From the NCBI GenBank assembly GCA_938023085.1, contig CALHDP010000134.1:1-12891 (forward strand): 12,891 nt of DNA. The letters are read 5' to 3'. Shown here in pieces: positions 5,911-12,868 of this stretch; positions within the stretch are counted from its first letter, which is position 1; each line of letters begins with the position of its first letter. The notes under the pieces were generated by a model. That model did not search any database and was not told the DNA's origin. It was given only the letters and a program-made list of their open reading frames with translations. The position numbers and the translations under genes are program-made. This stretch comes from an uncultured Collinsella sp. Its GTDB lineage: Bacteria > Actinomycetota > Coriobacteriia > Coriobacteriales > Coriobacteriaceae.

Positions 5911-6792
5911 ATGAGCAATTGGCTTAAGCTCGAGGGCGATGTCTGCGCCGTGACTGGCGCGCTCGGCGGTATGGGCGTCGAGATTTGCCGCGAGTTCGCC
6001 CGCAATGGCGCCAACGTCGTCATGCTCGACCTGGACGAGGAGAAGGTCAAGGCCGCTGCCGCCGACCTCGCTGCCGAATTTGGCATCCACGCCGAGGGCT
6101 ACAAGATGAACGCCACCGACGAGGCCGAGGTTCAGGCTGCCGTCGACGCAACCATCGCCAACTTCGGCCGCGTCGACGTCCTCGTCAACACCGCCGGTAT
6201 CCTGCGCTTCGCCGCCATGGAGGACCTGCCGCTGAGCGACTGGGAGCAGGTGCTCAACGTCAACCTCACCGGTTACTTCATCACCTCGCAGCGCTTTGGT
6301 CGCGAGATGATCAAGGCCGGCCAGGGTCGCCTGGTGCACATCTCGACCGTCGCCAGCCACTCCCCCGAGACGTTCTCGGGCGTGTACAGCTCCACCAAGG
6401 CCGGCGTCAACATGATGTCCAAGATGCTCGCCGCCGAGTGGGGCCCCTACGGCGTCCGCTCCAACTGCGTCGAGCCTTGCTTCGTTAAGACCCCGATGTC
6501 GGCCAATTTCTACGCCGACCCCGAGGTCGAAAAGAGCCGCAGCCGTCTGATCGCCACGCGCCGCATCGGCGAGGTCAGCGATATCGCCAACGCCGTCATG
6601 TTCCTGGCGTCCAAGCGCTCGGACTTTACCACCGGCGATGCCATCAAGGTCGACGGCGGTTTCTCCAACATGATGGGCGACCTCACCGCCAAGCCCGGCG
6701 GCCGTCGCGCCTATGCCGACAACTACCTCAAGAACAAGGGTGTCGAGCTTTGGTCCGATGAGTCCGGCGTCGCCAAGCCGACTGACCAGTAA
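5911..6792 (+). CDS. Short-chain dehydrogenase/reductase (SDR), NAD(H)-type
   Basis: A 293-residue classical SDR, about 40 residues longer than the usual 250. The Rossmann fold shows TGALGGMG (15-22), Asp40 at the end of the second strand (which favours NAD(H) over NADP(H)), NTAG (93-96, usual form NNAG) and NVNL (116-119). The active site has YSSTK with Tyr159 and Lys163. The position usually held by the catalytic Ser appears to be Thr146 (ISTVAS). DGGFS (248-252) closes the core. The extra C-terminal tail (about 255-293) is charged and of unknown role. The start is ATG 5911 with a GAAGGGAAG stretch just upstream. First gene of a three-gene unit with a transporter and a second dehydrogenase. 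It probably oxidises or reduces a hydroxyl/keto group on an imported polyol, sugar acid or cyclic compound; the substrate cannot be read from the sequence. It does not resemble, from memory, the Collinsella 7-beta-hydroxysteroid dehydrogenase. Confidence 0.9.
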   Translation: MSNWLKLEGDVCAVTGALGGMGVEICREFARNGANVVMLDLDEEKVKAAAADLAAEFGIHAEGYKMNATDEAEVQAAVDATIANFGRVDVLVNTAGILRFAAMEDLPLSDWEQVLNVNLTGYFITSQRFGREMIKAGQGRLVHISTVASHSPETFSGVYSSTKAGVNMMSKMLAAEWGPYGVRSNCVEPCFVKTPMSANFYADPEVEKSRSRLIATRRIGEVSDIANAVMFLASKRSDFTTGDAIKVDGGFSNMMGDLTAKPGGRRAYADNYLKNKGVELWSDESGVAKPTDQ

Positions 6793-6803
6793 ACCAACCT
6801 GAC

Positions 6804-6836
6804 AGGGAGGCCCCGCGGACACGCCCGCTCCTCCCT
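6804..6836 (+). other. Intercistronic hairpin (SDR-transporter gap)
   Basis: AGGGAGG (6804-6810) pairs with CCTCCCT (6830-6836), with an inner GCGG/CCGC pairing (6815-6818 with 6825-6828). It fills most of the 66-nt gap between the dehydrogenase and transporter genes. No T-run follows. Likely an mRNA-stability or processing element rather than a full stop. Confidence 0.5.
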
Positions 6837-6858
6837 CGTATCGATCAGAAAGAGTCCA

Positions 6859-8115
6859 ATGGCTTCCACCAACTCCAACAAGGGTCGCGCCGTCGTGCTT
6901 TCCGCCGCGTGCGTCACCATGTTCTTCATCAGCTCCATCGCGCTGTATTCCGTCGTGAGCAAGAACCTGCTCGCCGTCTACCCCGAGTGGTCGAGCGCCC
7001 TTACCTGGGCTTTCCCCGTCTTCCAGACCATCATGGCCGTGACGGGCATCTTCGCCGGCCGCATCTCCGATAAGATCGGCCCGCGCAACGTCGTGATCGC
7101 TGCCGCCGTGTGCTACGGCCTGGGCTGGTTCATGTCCGGCACCGTCACCGAGCCGTGGCAGTTCTACCTGTGGTTCTCGCTCGTCGCCGCCATCGGCAAC
7201 GGCCTGGGCTACAACCCGGCGCTCACCACCGGACAAAAGTGGTTCATCGACAAGAAGGGTCTCGCCTCCGGCATCACCCTGGCCGCTTCGACCGCCGGCC
7301 CCGCCGTGCTGTCCCCGGTGCTCGCCTCGCTGCTCATCCCGAGCCTGGGCATCTTTGGCGCCCTCAAGGCGCTCGGCGTCATCTTCTTTGTGACGATTGC
7401 CGCCTCCGCCCTGTTCCTGAAGGCCCCCGAGGCCGGCTGGCTGCCCGAGGGCTTCGAGGCCCCCAAGGGCGGCGCGCATGCCGGCACCTTCGGTGACCTC
7501 ACCCCGGGCGAGATGGTCAAGACCCCGCGCTTCTGGGTCCTCATCGTCACCTTCGCCTTTGCCGCCACCGCGGGCACCCTGCTCGTGGGCAAGGTTGCCT
7601 CCATCGCCGCCGTCCAGCTCTTCGCCGACCCCACGAGCGCCGCGGCCGTCGCCCTCGGCGGTGTGGTCGTCTCCGTCAACACCTGCGCCAACCTGGTCGG
7701 TCGTCTGTCCTTTGGCCAGATCATCGACAAGCTCGGCGCCTATAAGTCGCTGCTCATCAGCCTTGTCGTCACCATCGTTGCACTCGTCATCATGTCGATG
7801 AGCTTTACGCAGAGCATGTTCTTTGTGGCGCTCGCCCTGCTCGGCTTTAGCTTTGGCGCCCTGCTCGTCATCTACCCGCCGCTCACCGGTGGCGCCTTCG
7901 GCACCAGCAACATCGGCGTCAACTACGGCATCATGTTTTTGGGCTACGCCGCTTCCACCTGGATCAGCCAGCCCATCACCGCCGTGCTGTATCACGCCGA
8001 GGCCGGCAGCGCCGCCTATCAGCAGTCCTTCTACGGCGCCATTGTGATCGCCGCCATCGCCGTCGTGCTCACCGTCTACATGATGGTCTCCGACAGCAAG
8101 AAGAAGTCCGCTTAG
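6859..8115 (+). CDS. Major facilitator transporter, oxalate/formate antiporter-like (OFA) family
   Basis: A 418-residue membrane protein with about 12 predicted helices, the normal MFS size. Motif A between helices 2 and 3 is GRISDKIGPRNV (67-78), with a second copy-like GRLSFGQIIDKLG (281-293) in the other half. A soluble central loop (about 192-222) ends in TPRFWVL, and a conserved-looking NIGVNYG segment (351-357) lies before helix 11; both features recall the OFA family. From memory, the oxalate transporter OxlT has an essential Lys just after this NYG-type segment. Here the matching region (358-366) has no Lys or Arg, so oxalate is an unlikely substrate. Import of a small organic acid or polyol for the flanking dehydrogenases is inferred. 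ATG 6859 has only a weak Shine-Dalgarno site (GAAAGAG). Middle gene of the unit. Confidence 0.88.
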   Translation: MASTNSNKGRAVVLSAACVTMFFISSIALYSVVSKNLLAVYPEWSSALTWAFPVFQTIMAVTGIFAGRISDKIGPRNVVIAAAVCYGLGWFMSGTVTEPWQFYLWFSLVAAIGNGLGYNPALTTGQKWFIDKKGLASGITLAASTAGPAVLSPVLASLLIPSLGIFGALKALGVIFFVTIAASALFLKAPEAGWLPEGFEAPKGGAHAGTFGDLTPGEMVKTPRFWVLIVTFAFAATAGTLLVGKVASIAAVQLFADPTSAAAVALGGVVVSVNTCANLVGRLSFGQIIDKLGAYKSLLISLVVTIVALVIMSMSFTQSMFFVALALLGFSFGALLVIYPPLTGGAFGTSNIGVNYGIMFLGYAASTWISQPITAVLYHAEAGSAAYQQSFYGAIVIAAIAVVLTVYMMVSDSKKKSA

Positions 8116-8126
8116 TTTTGCTTGAC

Positions 8127-8151
8127 GCGGCAAGGGCCGCCCCCTTGCCGC
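8127..8151 (+). other. Intercistronic hairpin (transporter-oxidoreductase gap)
   Basis: GCGGCAAGGG (8127-8136) pairs perfectly with CCCTTGCCGC (8142-8151) around a 5-nt loop, in the 67-nt gap before the oxidoreductase gene. It is followed by ATTCC, not a T-run. It is strong enough to protect the upstream message end or cause partial termination. Confidence 0.6.
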
Positions 8152-8182
8152 ATTCCATCGCCACCAGAATTAAGGAGTCGAA

Positions 8183-9223
8183 ATGTCTGAGCTCAATCCC
8201 GTCCGCATTGCCGTTATCGGCGCCGGCGCCATGGGCCGCAACCACATCCGCTTTGTCACCGAGGAGCCCGAGGCCGAGCTCGTCGCCATCGCCGACGCCT
8301 TTGAGGGCGCCCGCGCCACGGCCGAGGCCGCCGGCGTGCCGTTCTTCACCGATCCCGCCCAGATGATGGACGAGGTCAAGCCCGAGGCCGTCATCATCGC
8401 CACGCCCAACGACCTACACCTGGGCGTCGCCCGCGAGGCCGTCAAGCGCAACATCGTGCCGCTGGTCGAAAAGCCGATCTCCAACGACCTCGAAGATGCC
8501 CAGGCCTTCGCCGCCGAGGCCGAGACCGCCGGCGTGCCCGTGCTCGTGGGCCAGCACCGTCGCCACAACCCCTTCGTCAACAAGGCCAAGGAAATCATCG
8601 AGTCCGGCGAGCTGGGCAAGCTCACCGTGTCGAGCTTCCACTACATGATCTATAAGAACGACGAGTACTTCGATGTCGAGTGGCGCCGCAAGAAGGGTGC
8701 CGGCCCGATCCTGGTCAACCTGGTGCACGACGTCGATCTGCTCCGCTACCTGCTGGGCGAGCCCGTCGCCGTCCAGGGCATGCAGTCCAGCGCCGCCCGC
8801 GGTTTTGAGACCGAGGACTCCGCCGTGGTCAACGTCCGCTTTGCCGATGGCGCGCTTGCGAGCATGACCATCTCCGACGCCACCGCCAGCCCCTGGAACT
8901 GGGAGGCCACCGCTCGCGAGGACCCGCAGTACCGCCCCTTCGACGCCGATGCCTACTTTATCGGCGGCACCAAGGGCGCCCTGTCGCTGCCCCGCCTGCA
9001 CCAGTTCTCCTACGACGGCGCCTCCAACTGGCACAAGCCGCTGCAGATGGAGATTCCGGCTGTGGACCCGGCGCTGCCGCACAAGATGCAGCTCAAGCAC
9101 TTTGTGAAGGTCGTCCGCCGCGAGGTCGAGCCCGTCGTGACGCCCGCCGACAACGTCAAAACGCTCACGCTTCTCAACGCCGTCAAGGAGGCTGCCGAGA
9201 CCGGCCAACTCGTCGAGCTGTAA
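8183..9223 (+). CDS. Gfo/Idh/MocA-family NAD(P)-dependent oxidoreductase
   Basis: A 346-residue protein of normal family length. The N-terminal Rossmann domain has GAGAMG (13-18) and Asp38 after the second strand. The family EKP motif is at 96-98 with the likely catalytic Lys97. The second domain holds NLVHDVDLL (179-187), corresponding to the substrate-binding His/Asp region, in an open-faced sheet (about 128-300). Members oxidise or reduce sugars, inositols and related polyols, and sometimes do redox-assisted epimerisation. Third gene of the unit with an SDR and a transporter: two different dehydrogenases suggest oxidation at one carbon and reduction at another, or two successive oxidations. 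The start is ATG 8183 with AAGGAG 5 nt upstream (8172-8177). No signal peptide is seen and no glycoside-hydrolase (GH109-type) feature was recognised. The substrate is unknown. Confidence 0.9.
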   Translation: MSELNPVRIAVIGAGAMGRNHIRFVTEEPEAELVAIADAFEGARATAEAAGVPFFTDPAQMMDEVKPEAVIIATPNDLHLGVAREAVKRNIVPLVEKPISNDLEDAQAFAAEAETAGVPVLVGQHRRHNPFVNKAKEIIESGELGKLTVSSFHYMIYKNDEYFDVEWRRKKGAGPILVNLVHDVDLLRYLLGEPVAVQGMQSSAARGFETEDSAVVNVRFADGALASMTISDATASPWNWEATAREDPQYRPFDADAYFIGGTKGALSLPRLHQFSYDGASNWHKPLQMEIPAVDPALPHKMQLKHFVKVVRREVEPVVTPADNVKTLTLLNAVKEAAETGQLVEL

Positions 9224-9232
9224 TGCCCCAGG

Positions 9233-9274
9233 GCGGGCCGCGGTAGGAACCCTGTGCCGAGCCCCTCGGCCCGC
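9233..9274 (+). other. Hairpin after the oxidoreductase gene
   Basis: GCGGGCCG (9233-9240) is a perfect inverted repeat of CGGCCCGC (9267-9274) with a 26-nt loop. It begins 9 nt after the stop codon and precedes the main terminator. No T-run follows it. Possibly a 3' stability element. Confidence 0.45.
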
Positions 9275-9296
9275 TATCGACAAGCCCCTCTTCTCT

Positions 9297-9331
9297 GCCC
9301 CGCGAGCAGCCTCCTGCCCGCGGGGCTTTTT
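9297..9331 (+). terminator. Intrinsic terminator of the LysR-linked operon
   Basis: An 8-bp stem (9297-9304 with 9319-9326) continues after one mismatch with GCAG/CTGC (9306-9309 with 9314-9317) and is followed directly by TTTTT (9327-9331). A textbook intrinsic terminator, ending the three-gene unit. Confidence 0.9.
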
Positions 9332-9351
9332 GCTACTTCGCTGACGATTTT

Positions 9352-9379
9352 CTGGGGCGAGAGCTATTTTACGCCTCAG
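9352..9379. other. Small hairpin in the gene-free stretch before tex
   Basis: CTGGGGCG (9352-9359) pairs with CGCCTCAG (9372-9379) with one G-T pair and a 12-nt AT-rich loop. It lies between the operon terminator and the larger inverted-repeat element. Function unknown. Confidence 0.35.
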
Positions 9380-9392
9380 CTTGATTCGTCCG

Positions 9393-9550
9393 CCACGAAA
9401 TGGTCCTATCTACTACGTTTAACCGATCACCCTCAACCATACCGAATTTCGCGAAATAAAAACCGCAGGTAGACGGCTTGCCGGTTTTCGGTAAAACCAG
9501 GCATGGTCGACCCATACGGGTTAAACGTAGTAGATAGGTCGTTTTCGTGG
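9393..9550. repeat. 158-bp element with long inverted terminal repeats
   Basis: The ends are inverted repeats with 32-nt arms: CCACGAAA (9393-9400) matches TTTCGTGG (9543-9550), a 4-nt unmatched block follows, then 20 bp are perfectly complementary (9405-9424 with 9519-9538). The 94-bp interior contains two hairpins that exclude each other because both use GGTTTT at 9483-9488: one with AAAACC upstream (9459-9464), one with AAAACC downstream (9493-9498). No coding frame of note and no target-site duplication are visible. It looks like a MITE-like relic or a structured regulatory element, within the 410-bp gene-free stretch 9224-9633. Confidence 0.7.
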
Positions 9551-9580
9551 TGCGGCTCCAAAACAGTCTTTTGGGACGGG

Positions 9581-9589
9581 TGGTATCCT
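9581..9589 (+). promoter_or_regulatory. Possible extended -10 promoter of tex
   Basis: TGGTATCCT fits the extended -10 pattern TGnTAtnnT and lies 45 nt before the Tex start codon. No good -35 box is found 16-18 nt upstream. If it is real, the inverted-repeat element at 9393-9550 lies outside the tex mRNA. Confidence 0.35.
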
Positions 9590-9633
9590 TGGTAGCCCTG
9601 TGCTGCAAACGCACCTTAAACGCAAGGAGTCCC

Positions 9634-11781
9634 ATGGATCTTATCGCCCAGCTTGCCCGCGAGCTCAACCTTAAGGCCGTCAATGTCGAGGCGGCCGTCA
9701 AGCTCATCGACGAGGGCAACACCATCCCCTTCATCTCGCGCTACCGCAAGGAAGCCACGGGCGGCATGGACGACGTCGCCCTGCGCGCGCTCGACGAACG
9801 CCTGTCCTACCTGCGCAACCTTGAGCAGCGCAAGGAAGACGTCATCCTGCTCATCGACGCCCAGGGCAAACTCACGCCCGAGCTCGAGCAGCAGATTCGC
9901 GAGGCCACGCAGCTCCAGCGCGTCGAGGACCTCTACAAGCCCTACCGTAAAAAGCGCATGACCCGCGCGCAGAAGGCCCGTGAGGCAGGCCTGGAGCCCC
10001 TCGCCAACATGATCATCATGCAGGCGTCGGCCAAGGGCAGCGCGCTCGACGCCGCCGCGGCCTATATCAACGAGGACGCCGGCTTCGACACCGCCGAGAA
10101 GGCGCTCGCCGGTGCCGCCGACATCGTGGCCGAGACAGTGGCCGAGGACCCCGAGAACGTCGCCGACCTGCGCGCCTTTACACAAAACACCGCCGACATC
10201 GTTGTCGAGGCGACCGACCCCGCCGAGAAGACTCCCTACGAGCCCTACTACAACTTTGACGAGCCGCTGCGCCGCATCCCCAACCACCGCGTGCTGGCCA
10301 TCGACCGCGGCGAGCGCGAGGGCAAGCTCCGCGTGCGCGTGAACGTCGACGGCGCCGCTGCCACGGCACGCCTCGGCAGCCGTTGGCCCCGACGCCAGGG
10401 CGTCTTCGCGCCCGTCTTTGACGCCGCCGTCGCCGACGGTTACAAGCGTCTCATGGCCCCCTCGCTGGAGCGCGAGGCCCGCGCCAAACTCACCGTCCGC
10501 GCCCAGACCGAGGCCATCAATGTCTTTGCTAAGAATCTCGAGGGCCTGCTCTCGGCACGCCCCGTCCGCGGCGCCCGCGTGCTCGCGCTCGACCCGGGCT
10601 ACCGCACCGGCTGCAAGGTCGCCGTCATGGACGAGACCGGCAAGCTGCTCGACCACGGCGTGGTCTACCCCACCAAGCCGCGCCACGACGTCGCCGGCAC
10701 CAAGCGTGAGCTCGCCCGCCTCGTCAAAAAGGACGGCGTCAACACCATCGTCATCGGCAACGGCACCGCCAGCCGCGAGACCGAGGAAGTCGTCTCGGAG
10801 TTCATTGCCGAGCAGGCGCCCAGCCTTCGCTACACGATCGTCAACGAAGCAGGCGCGTCGGTGTATTCCGCCTCCGAGCTCGCGAGCCAGGAGTATCCCG
10901 ACCTGGACGTCACCGTGCGCGGCGCCATGAGCCTGGGCCGCCGCCTGCAGGACCCGCTGGCAGAGCTCGTCAAGATCCCGCCCCAGTCTATCGGCGTGGG
11001 CCAGTACCAGCACGACCTTGACCAGGCCGAGCTTTCGCGCACCCTGGGCCACGTGGTGGAGGACGTCGTCAACCGCGTGGGCGTCGACGTGAACACCGCA
11101 AGCGCGAGCCTGCTGGGCTATGTGTCGGGCATTACGCCGAGCGTGGCCAAGAACATCGTGGCTTTCCGCGAGGAAAACGGCGCCTTTACCGATCGCCGCC
11201 AGCTCAAGAAGGTCCCCAAGCTGGGACCCAAGGCATATCTCAACGCCGCGGGCTTCCTGCGCATCAGCGGTGGTAAAAACCCGCTCGACGCCACGAGCGT
11301 CCACCCAGAAAGCTACGAGGTGGCCACGTCCGTCCTGGAGCGCGCCGGCGTGGCGGCCAGCGAGCTCAGCCGCGGCGGCGTGCCCGACATCGAGCGCCGC
11401 CTGGGCAGCATCTCGGCGCTGGCAAGCGATCTGGACTGTGGCACCCTAACGCTCATCGACATCGTCAACGAGCTCAAAAAGCCCGGCCGCGACCCGCGCG
11501 ACGATGCACCCGAGGTGGTCTTTAGCCGCTCGGCGCTTTCCATCGACGATCTGGAACCCGGCATGGAACTCAAGGGCACGGTGCGCAACGTCGTCGACTT
11601 TGGCGCCTTCGTCGACGTAGGCGTGCACCAGGACGGTCTCGTGCACATCTCCAAGCTGGCCAACCGCTTCGTCAAGCACCCGAGCGACGTCGTGCGTGTC
11701 GGCGACACAGTCAAGGTGTGGGTAGAGAAGGTCGACCGCGACCGCAAAAAGATCTCCCTCACCATGGTGCAGGGGAAGTAA
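9634..11781 (+). CDS. tex: Tex, S1-domain RNA-binding transcription accessory protein
   Basis: A 715-residue protein, close to the usual Tex length, with the standard order of parts. The N-terminal helical Tex domain carries TIPFISRYRKEATGG (30-44). A YqgF/RNase H-like domain starts near 314 with LALDPGYRTG (317-326) and includes IGNGTASRE (374-382). A conserved central block VRGAMSLGRRLQDPLAELVK (428-447) and YQHDL (458-462) follow. Helix-hairpin-helix repeats are at about 485-545, and a C-terminal S1 domain at about 643-712 (VVDFGAFVDVG, GLVHISKL). Tex proteins bind nucleic acids and are linked to transcription and RNA decay in other bacteria; the exact role is unsettled. The start is ATG 9634, with AAGGAG at 9624-9629. 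A longer in-frame reading from 9547 lacks such a site and is rejected. The gene appears monocistronic and is convergent with the transaldolase gene. Confidence 0.96.
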   Translation: MDLIAQLARELNLKAVNVEAAVKLIDEGNTIPFISRYRKEATGGMDDVALRALDERLSYLRNLEQRKEDVILLIDAQGKLTPELEQQIREATQLQRVEDLYKPYRKKRMTRAQKAREAGLEPLANMIIMQASAKGSALDAAAAYINEDAGFDTAEKALAGAADIVAETVAEDPENVADLRAFTQNTADIVVEATDPAEKTPYEPYYNFDEPLRRIPNHRVLAIDRGEREGKLRVRVNVDGAAATARLGSRWPRRQGVFAPVFDAAVADGYKRLMAPSLEREARAKLTVRAQTEAINVFAKNLEGLLSARPVRGARVLALDPGYRTGCKVAVMDETGKLLDHGVVYPTKPRHDVAGTKRELARLVKKDGVNTIVIGNGTASRETEEVVSEFIAEQAPSLRYTIVNEAGASVYSASELASQEYPDLDVTVRGAMSLGRRLQDPLAELVKIPPQSIGVGQYQHDLDQAELSRTLGHVVEDVVNRVGVDVNTASASLLGYVSGITPSVAKNIVAFREENGAFTDRRQLKKVPKLGPKAYLNAAGFLRISGGKNPLDATSVHPESYEVATSVLERAGVAASELSRGGVPDIERRLGSISALASDLDCGTLTLIDIVNELKKPGRDPRDDAPEVVFSRSALSIDDLEPGMELKGTVRNVVDFGAFVDVGVHQDGLVHISKLANRFVKHPSDVVRVGDTVKVWVEKVDRDRKKISLTMVQGK

Positions 11782-11806
11782 CGCGCACAAGACATGCCGC
11801 AAGCAG

Positions 11807-11846
11807 AGAGCCCGAACGTTTCAACGGACGTCCGGGCCCTCTTTTA
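11807..11846 (+). terminator. Intrinsic terminator of tex
   Basis: AGAG-CCCG (11807-11814) pairs with CGGG-CC-CTCT (11833-11842, two bases bulged) and the stem continues inward with CGTT/GGACG-type pairs (11817-11820 with 11827-11830). TCTTTTAG follows at once. It begins 26 nt after the Tex stop codon. Confidence 0.7.
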
Positions 11847-11854
11847 GTTACAGT

Positions 11855-11909
11855 AAGGCAAGGGTCCCCCTCTCGCGGCATGCAAAATCGCGAGGGGGTA
11901 CCTTTGCTT
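11855..11909 (-). terminator. Hairpin at the 3' end of the transaldolase gene, likely terminator
   Basis: A long imperfect stem (11855-11877 with 11889-11909, with small bulges) has the core CTCGCG/CGCGAG and a CCCC/GGGG run. The right arm touches the transaldolase stop codon (11908-11910). On the - strand it is followed by ACTGTAACTAAAAG, a poor T-run, so termination may be inefficient or may rely on the neighbouring tex terminator acting in both directions. Confidence 0.5.
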
Positions 11910-12612
11910 AAGGCAGGATGTGGAAGCCAAGCGCGGCGATATCCTTGGCAAAGCCGCGCACGGTGTCGAGCGAAACCTCGTACGGGTCGCGGCCGATATT
12001 CTTACGCTTGGCCAGGATGTTGTTGGGCACCGTGATGATCTGGCAGCCGCAAGCTTCGGCCTGATAAATGTTGATGAGCTCGCGCGTGGACGCCCACAGG
12101 ACCTCGCAGTTGGGCTTGGCGGCCGCTTTCTTAACCGACTCCGTCATAAACGGAATGGGATCGACGCCGGTATCGGCAATACGACCGGCAAACAGCGAGA
12201 TGATGGACGGAGTCTCGGCATCGACGGCCTCGACCATCTCGTCGACCTGCTCGGGCGTGAAGATGGTGGTGACGTTGACCTTGATGCCATCGATGGAGAG
12301 CTTGTGCACCAGCTCGGCGGTAGACTCGCCCTTGGTGGTCACGCAGGGAATCTTGACGTAAACGTTGTCGGCCCAGGTAGCGATCTCGCGAGCCTCGACC
12401 TCCATGGTCTCGACGTCGTCGGCAAACACCTCAAACGATACGGACACATCGGTGATGTGCGCCAGAACCTCCTTGGCAAACGCGCGGTAATCCGTCACGC
12501 CGCCCTTCTTCATAAGGGAGGGGTTGGTCGTGAAGCCCTGAACGTTGCCATTCTCGTACATGTCGAGCATGCCCTCGAGATTTGCGCCGTCAGCGAACAC
12601 CTTGATTGCCAT
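11908..12612 (-). CDS. Small transaldolase (TalC/Fsa-like class I aldolase family)
   Basis: A 234-residue single-domain TIM-barrel enzyme that moves a dihydroxyacetone unit between sugar phosphates, in the pentose phosphate pathway in the cytoplasm. Visible motifs: FADGA with Asp8, GFTTNPSL (26-33; Thr28, Asn30), and the Schiff-base Lys87 in VYVKIP. Aligned by eye to E. coli fructose-6-phosphate aldolase, the position of its Gln59 is Glu61 and that of its Tyr131 is Phe141. Both are the residues found in true transaldolases, so transaldolase activity is more likely than fructose-6-phosphate aldolase. The start is ATG 12612, preceded by AAAGGAA with 8-nt spacing. An upstream in-frame ATG (12636) would add 8 residues, but the Shine-Dalgarno site then lies inside the gene. 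Apparently monocistronic, convergent with tex. Confidence 0.88.
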   Translation of the reverse strand: MAIKVFADGANLEGMLDMYENGNVQGFTTNPSLMKKGGVTDYRAFAKEVLAHITDVSVSFEVFADDVETMEVEAREIATWADNVYVKIPCVTTKGESTAELVHKLSIDGIKVNVTTIFTPEQVDEMVEAVDAETPSIISLFAGRIADTGVDPIPFMTESVKKAAAKPNCEVLWASTRELINIYQAEACGCQIITVPNNILAKRKNIGRDPYEVSLDTVRGFAKDIAALGFHILP

Positions 12613-12650
12613 CTGCCTGATTCCTTTCGTTTGCATAAGGCCATTGAGCT

Positions 12651-12685
12651 GGTAAACACTTTACCTACGTTTATCAAGGCGTGAA
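12651..12685 (-). promoter_or_regulatory. Candidate promoter and operator of the transaldolase gene
   Basis: GGTAAA-CAC-TTTACC (12651-12665) is a perfect 6-3-6 dyad 39-53 nt upstream of the start codon. On the - strand TTCACG (12685-12680) and TAAAGT (12663-12658), 16 nt apart and each 4/6 to consensus, could be the promoter, with the dyad over the -10 box. The pattern resembles sites of sugar-responsive repressors, but no regulator is identified here. Confidence 0.4.
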
Positions 12686-12711
12686 CTGCGGATTTTTACC
12701 TTGTCGGTGAA

Positions 12712-12767
12712 CGGTTTTACGGTTTTACCATTTTTATATCGACACCCCAGCAGCAAAACGTTTTTGC
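12712..12767. other. Short tandem repeat and dyad upstream of the transaldolase gene
   Basis: CGGTTTTA is repeated head to tail at 12712-12719 and 12720-12727, followed by CC. Further on, GCAAAA-CGT-TTTTGC (12753-12767) is another perfect 6-3-6 dyad. TTTACC also appears in this region at 12660 and, as TTTTTACC, near 12693. These could be extra regulatory sites; no protein is assigned. Confidence 0.35.
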
Positions 12768-12843
12768 CATTCATTGCGTTTGATTCCGCTCACGGCGCAG
12801 AGACGATGCTTCGTCAATACGTTTTCACAACCACTTCAAATCA

Positions 12844-12868
12844 AAACCACCCCTAAAAGGGGTGGTTT
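12844..12868. terminator. Terminator-type hairpin near the right edge
   Basis: AAACCACCCC (12844-12853) and GGGGTGGTTT (12859-12868) form a perfect 10-bp stem with loop TAAAA. The - strand side continues TGATTTG, the + strand side GCTCTT. No + strand gene lies nearby upstream, so it most likely serves a - strand gene to the right of the window. A small dyad AGGGT-ATA-ACCCT (12875-12887) follows. Confidence 0.6.

Noticed and set aside
5911..6792. Bile-acid hydroxysteroid dehydrogenase identity for the SDR
   Set aside because: The sequence does not resemble the Collinsella 7-beta-HSDH I remember, and the neighbours (OFA-like transporter and Gfo/Idh/MocA enzyme) point to small polar substrates.
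5746..8133. A 795-residue antisense frame spanning the SDR and transporter genes
   Set aside because: It has the same bias artefact: a Gly/Asp/His-rich low-complexity product crossing two well-supported genes and their intergenic gap.
9616..11304. A 562-residue antisense frame opposite tex
   Set aside because: It is a shadow of the Tex coding frame with low-complexity Gly/Val/Asp composition and no initiation signal.
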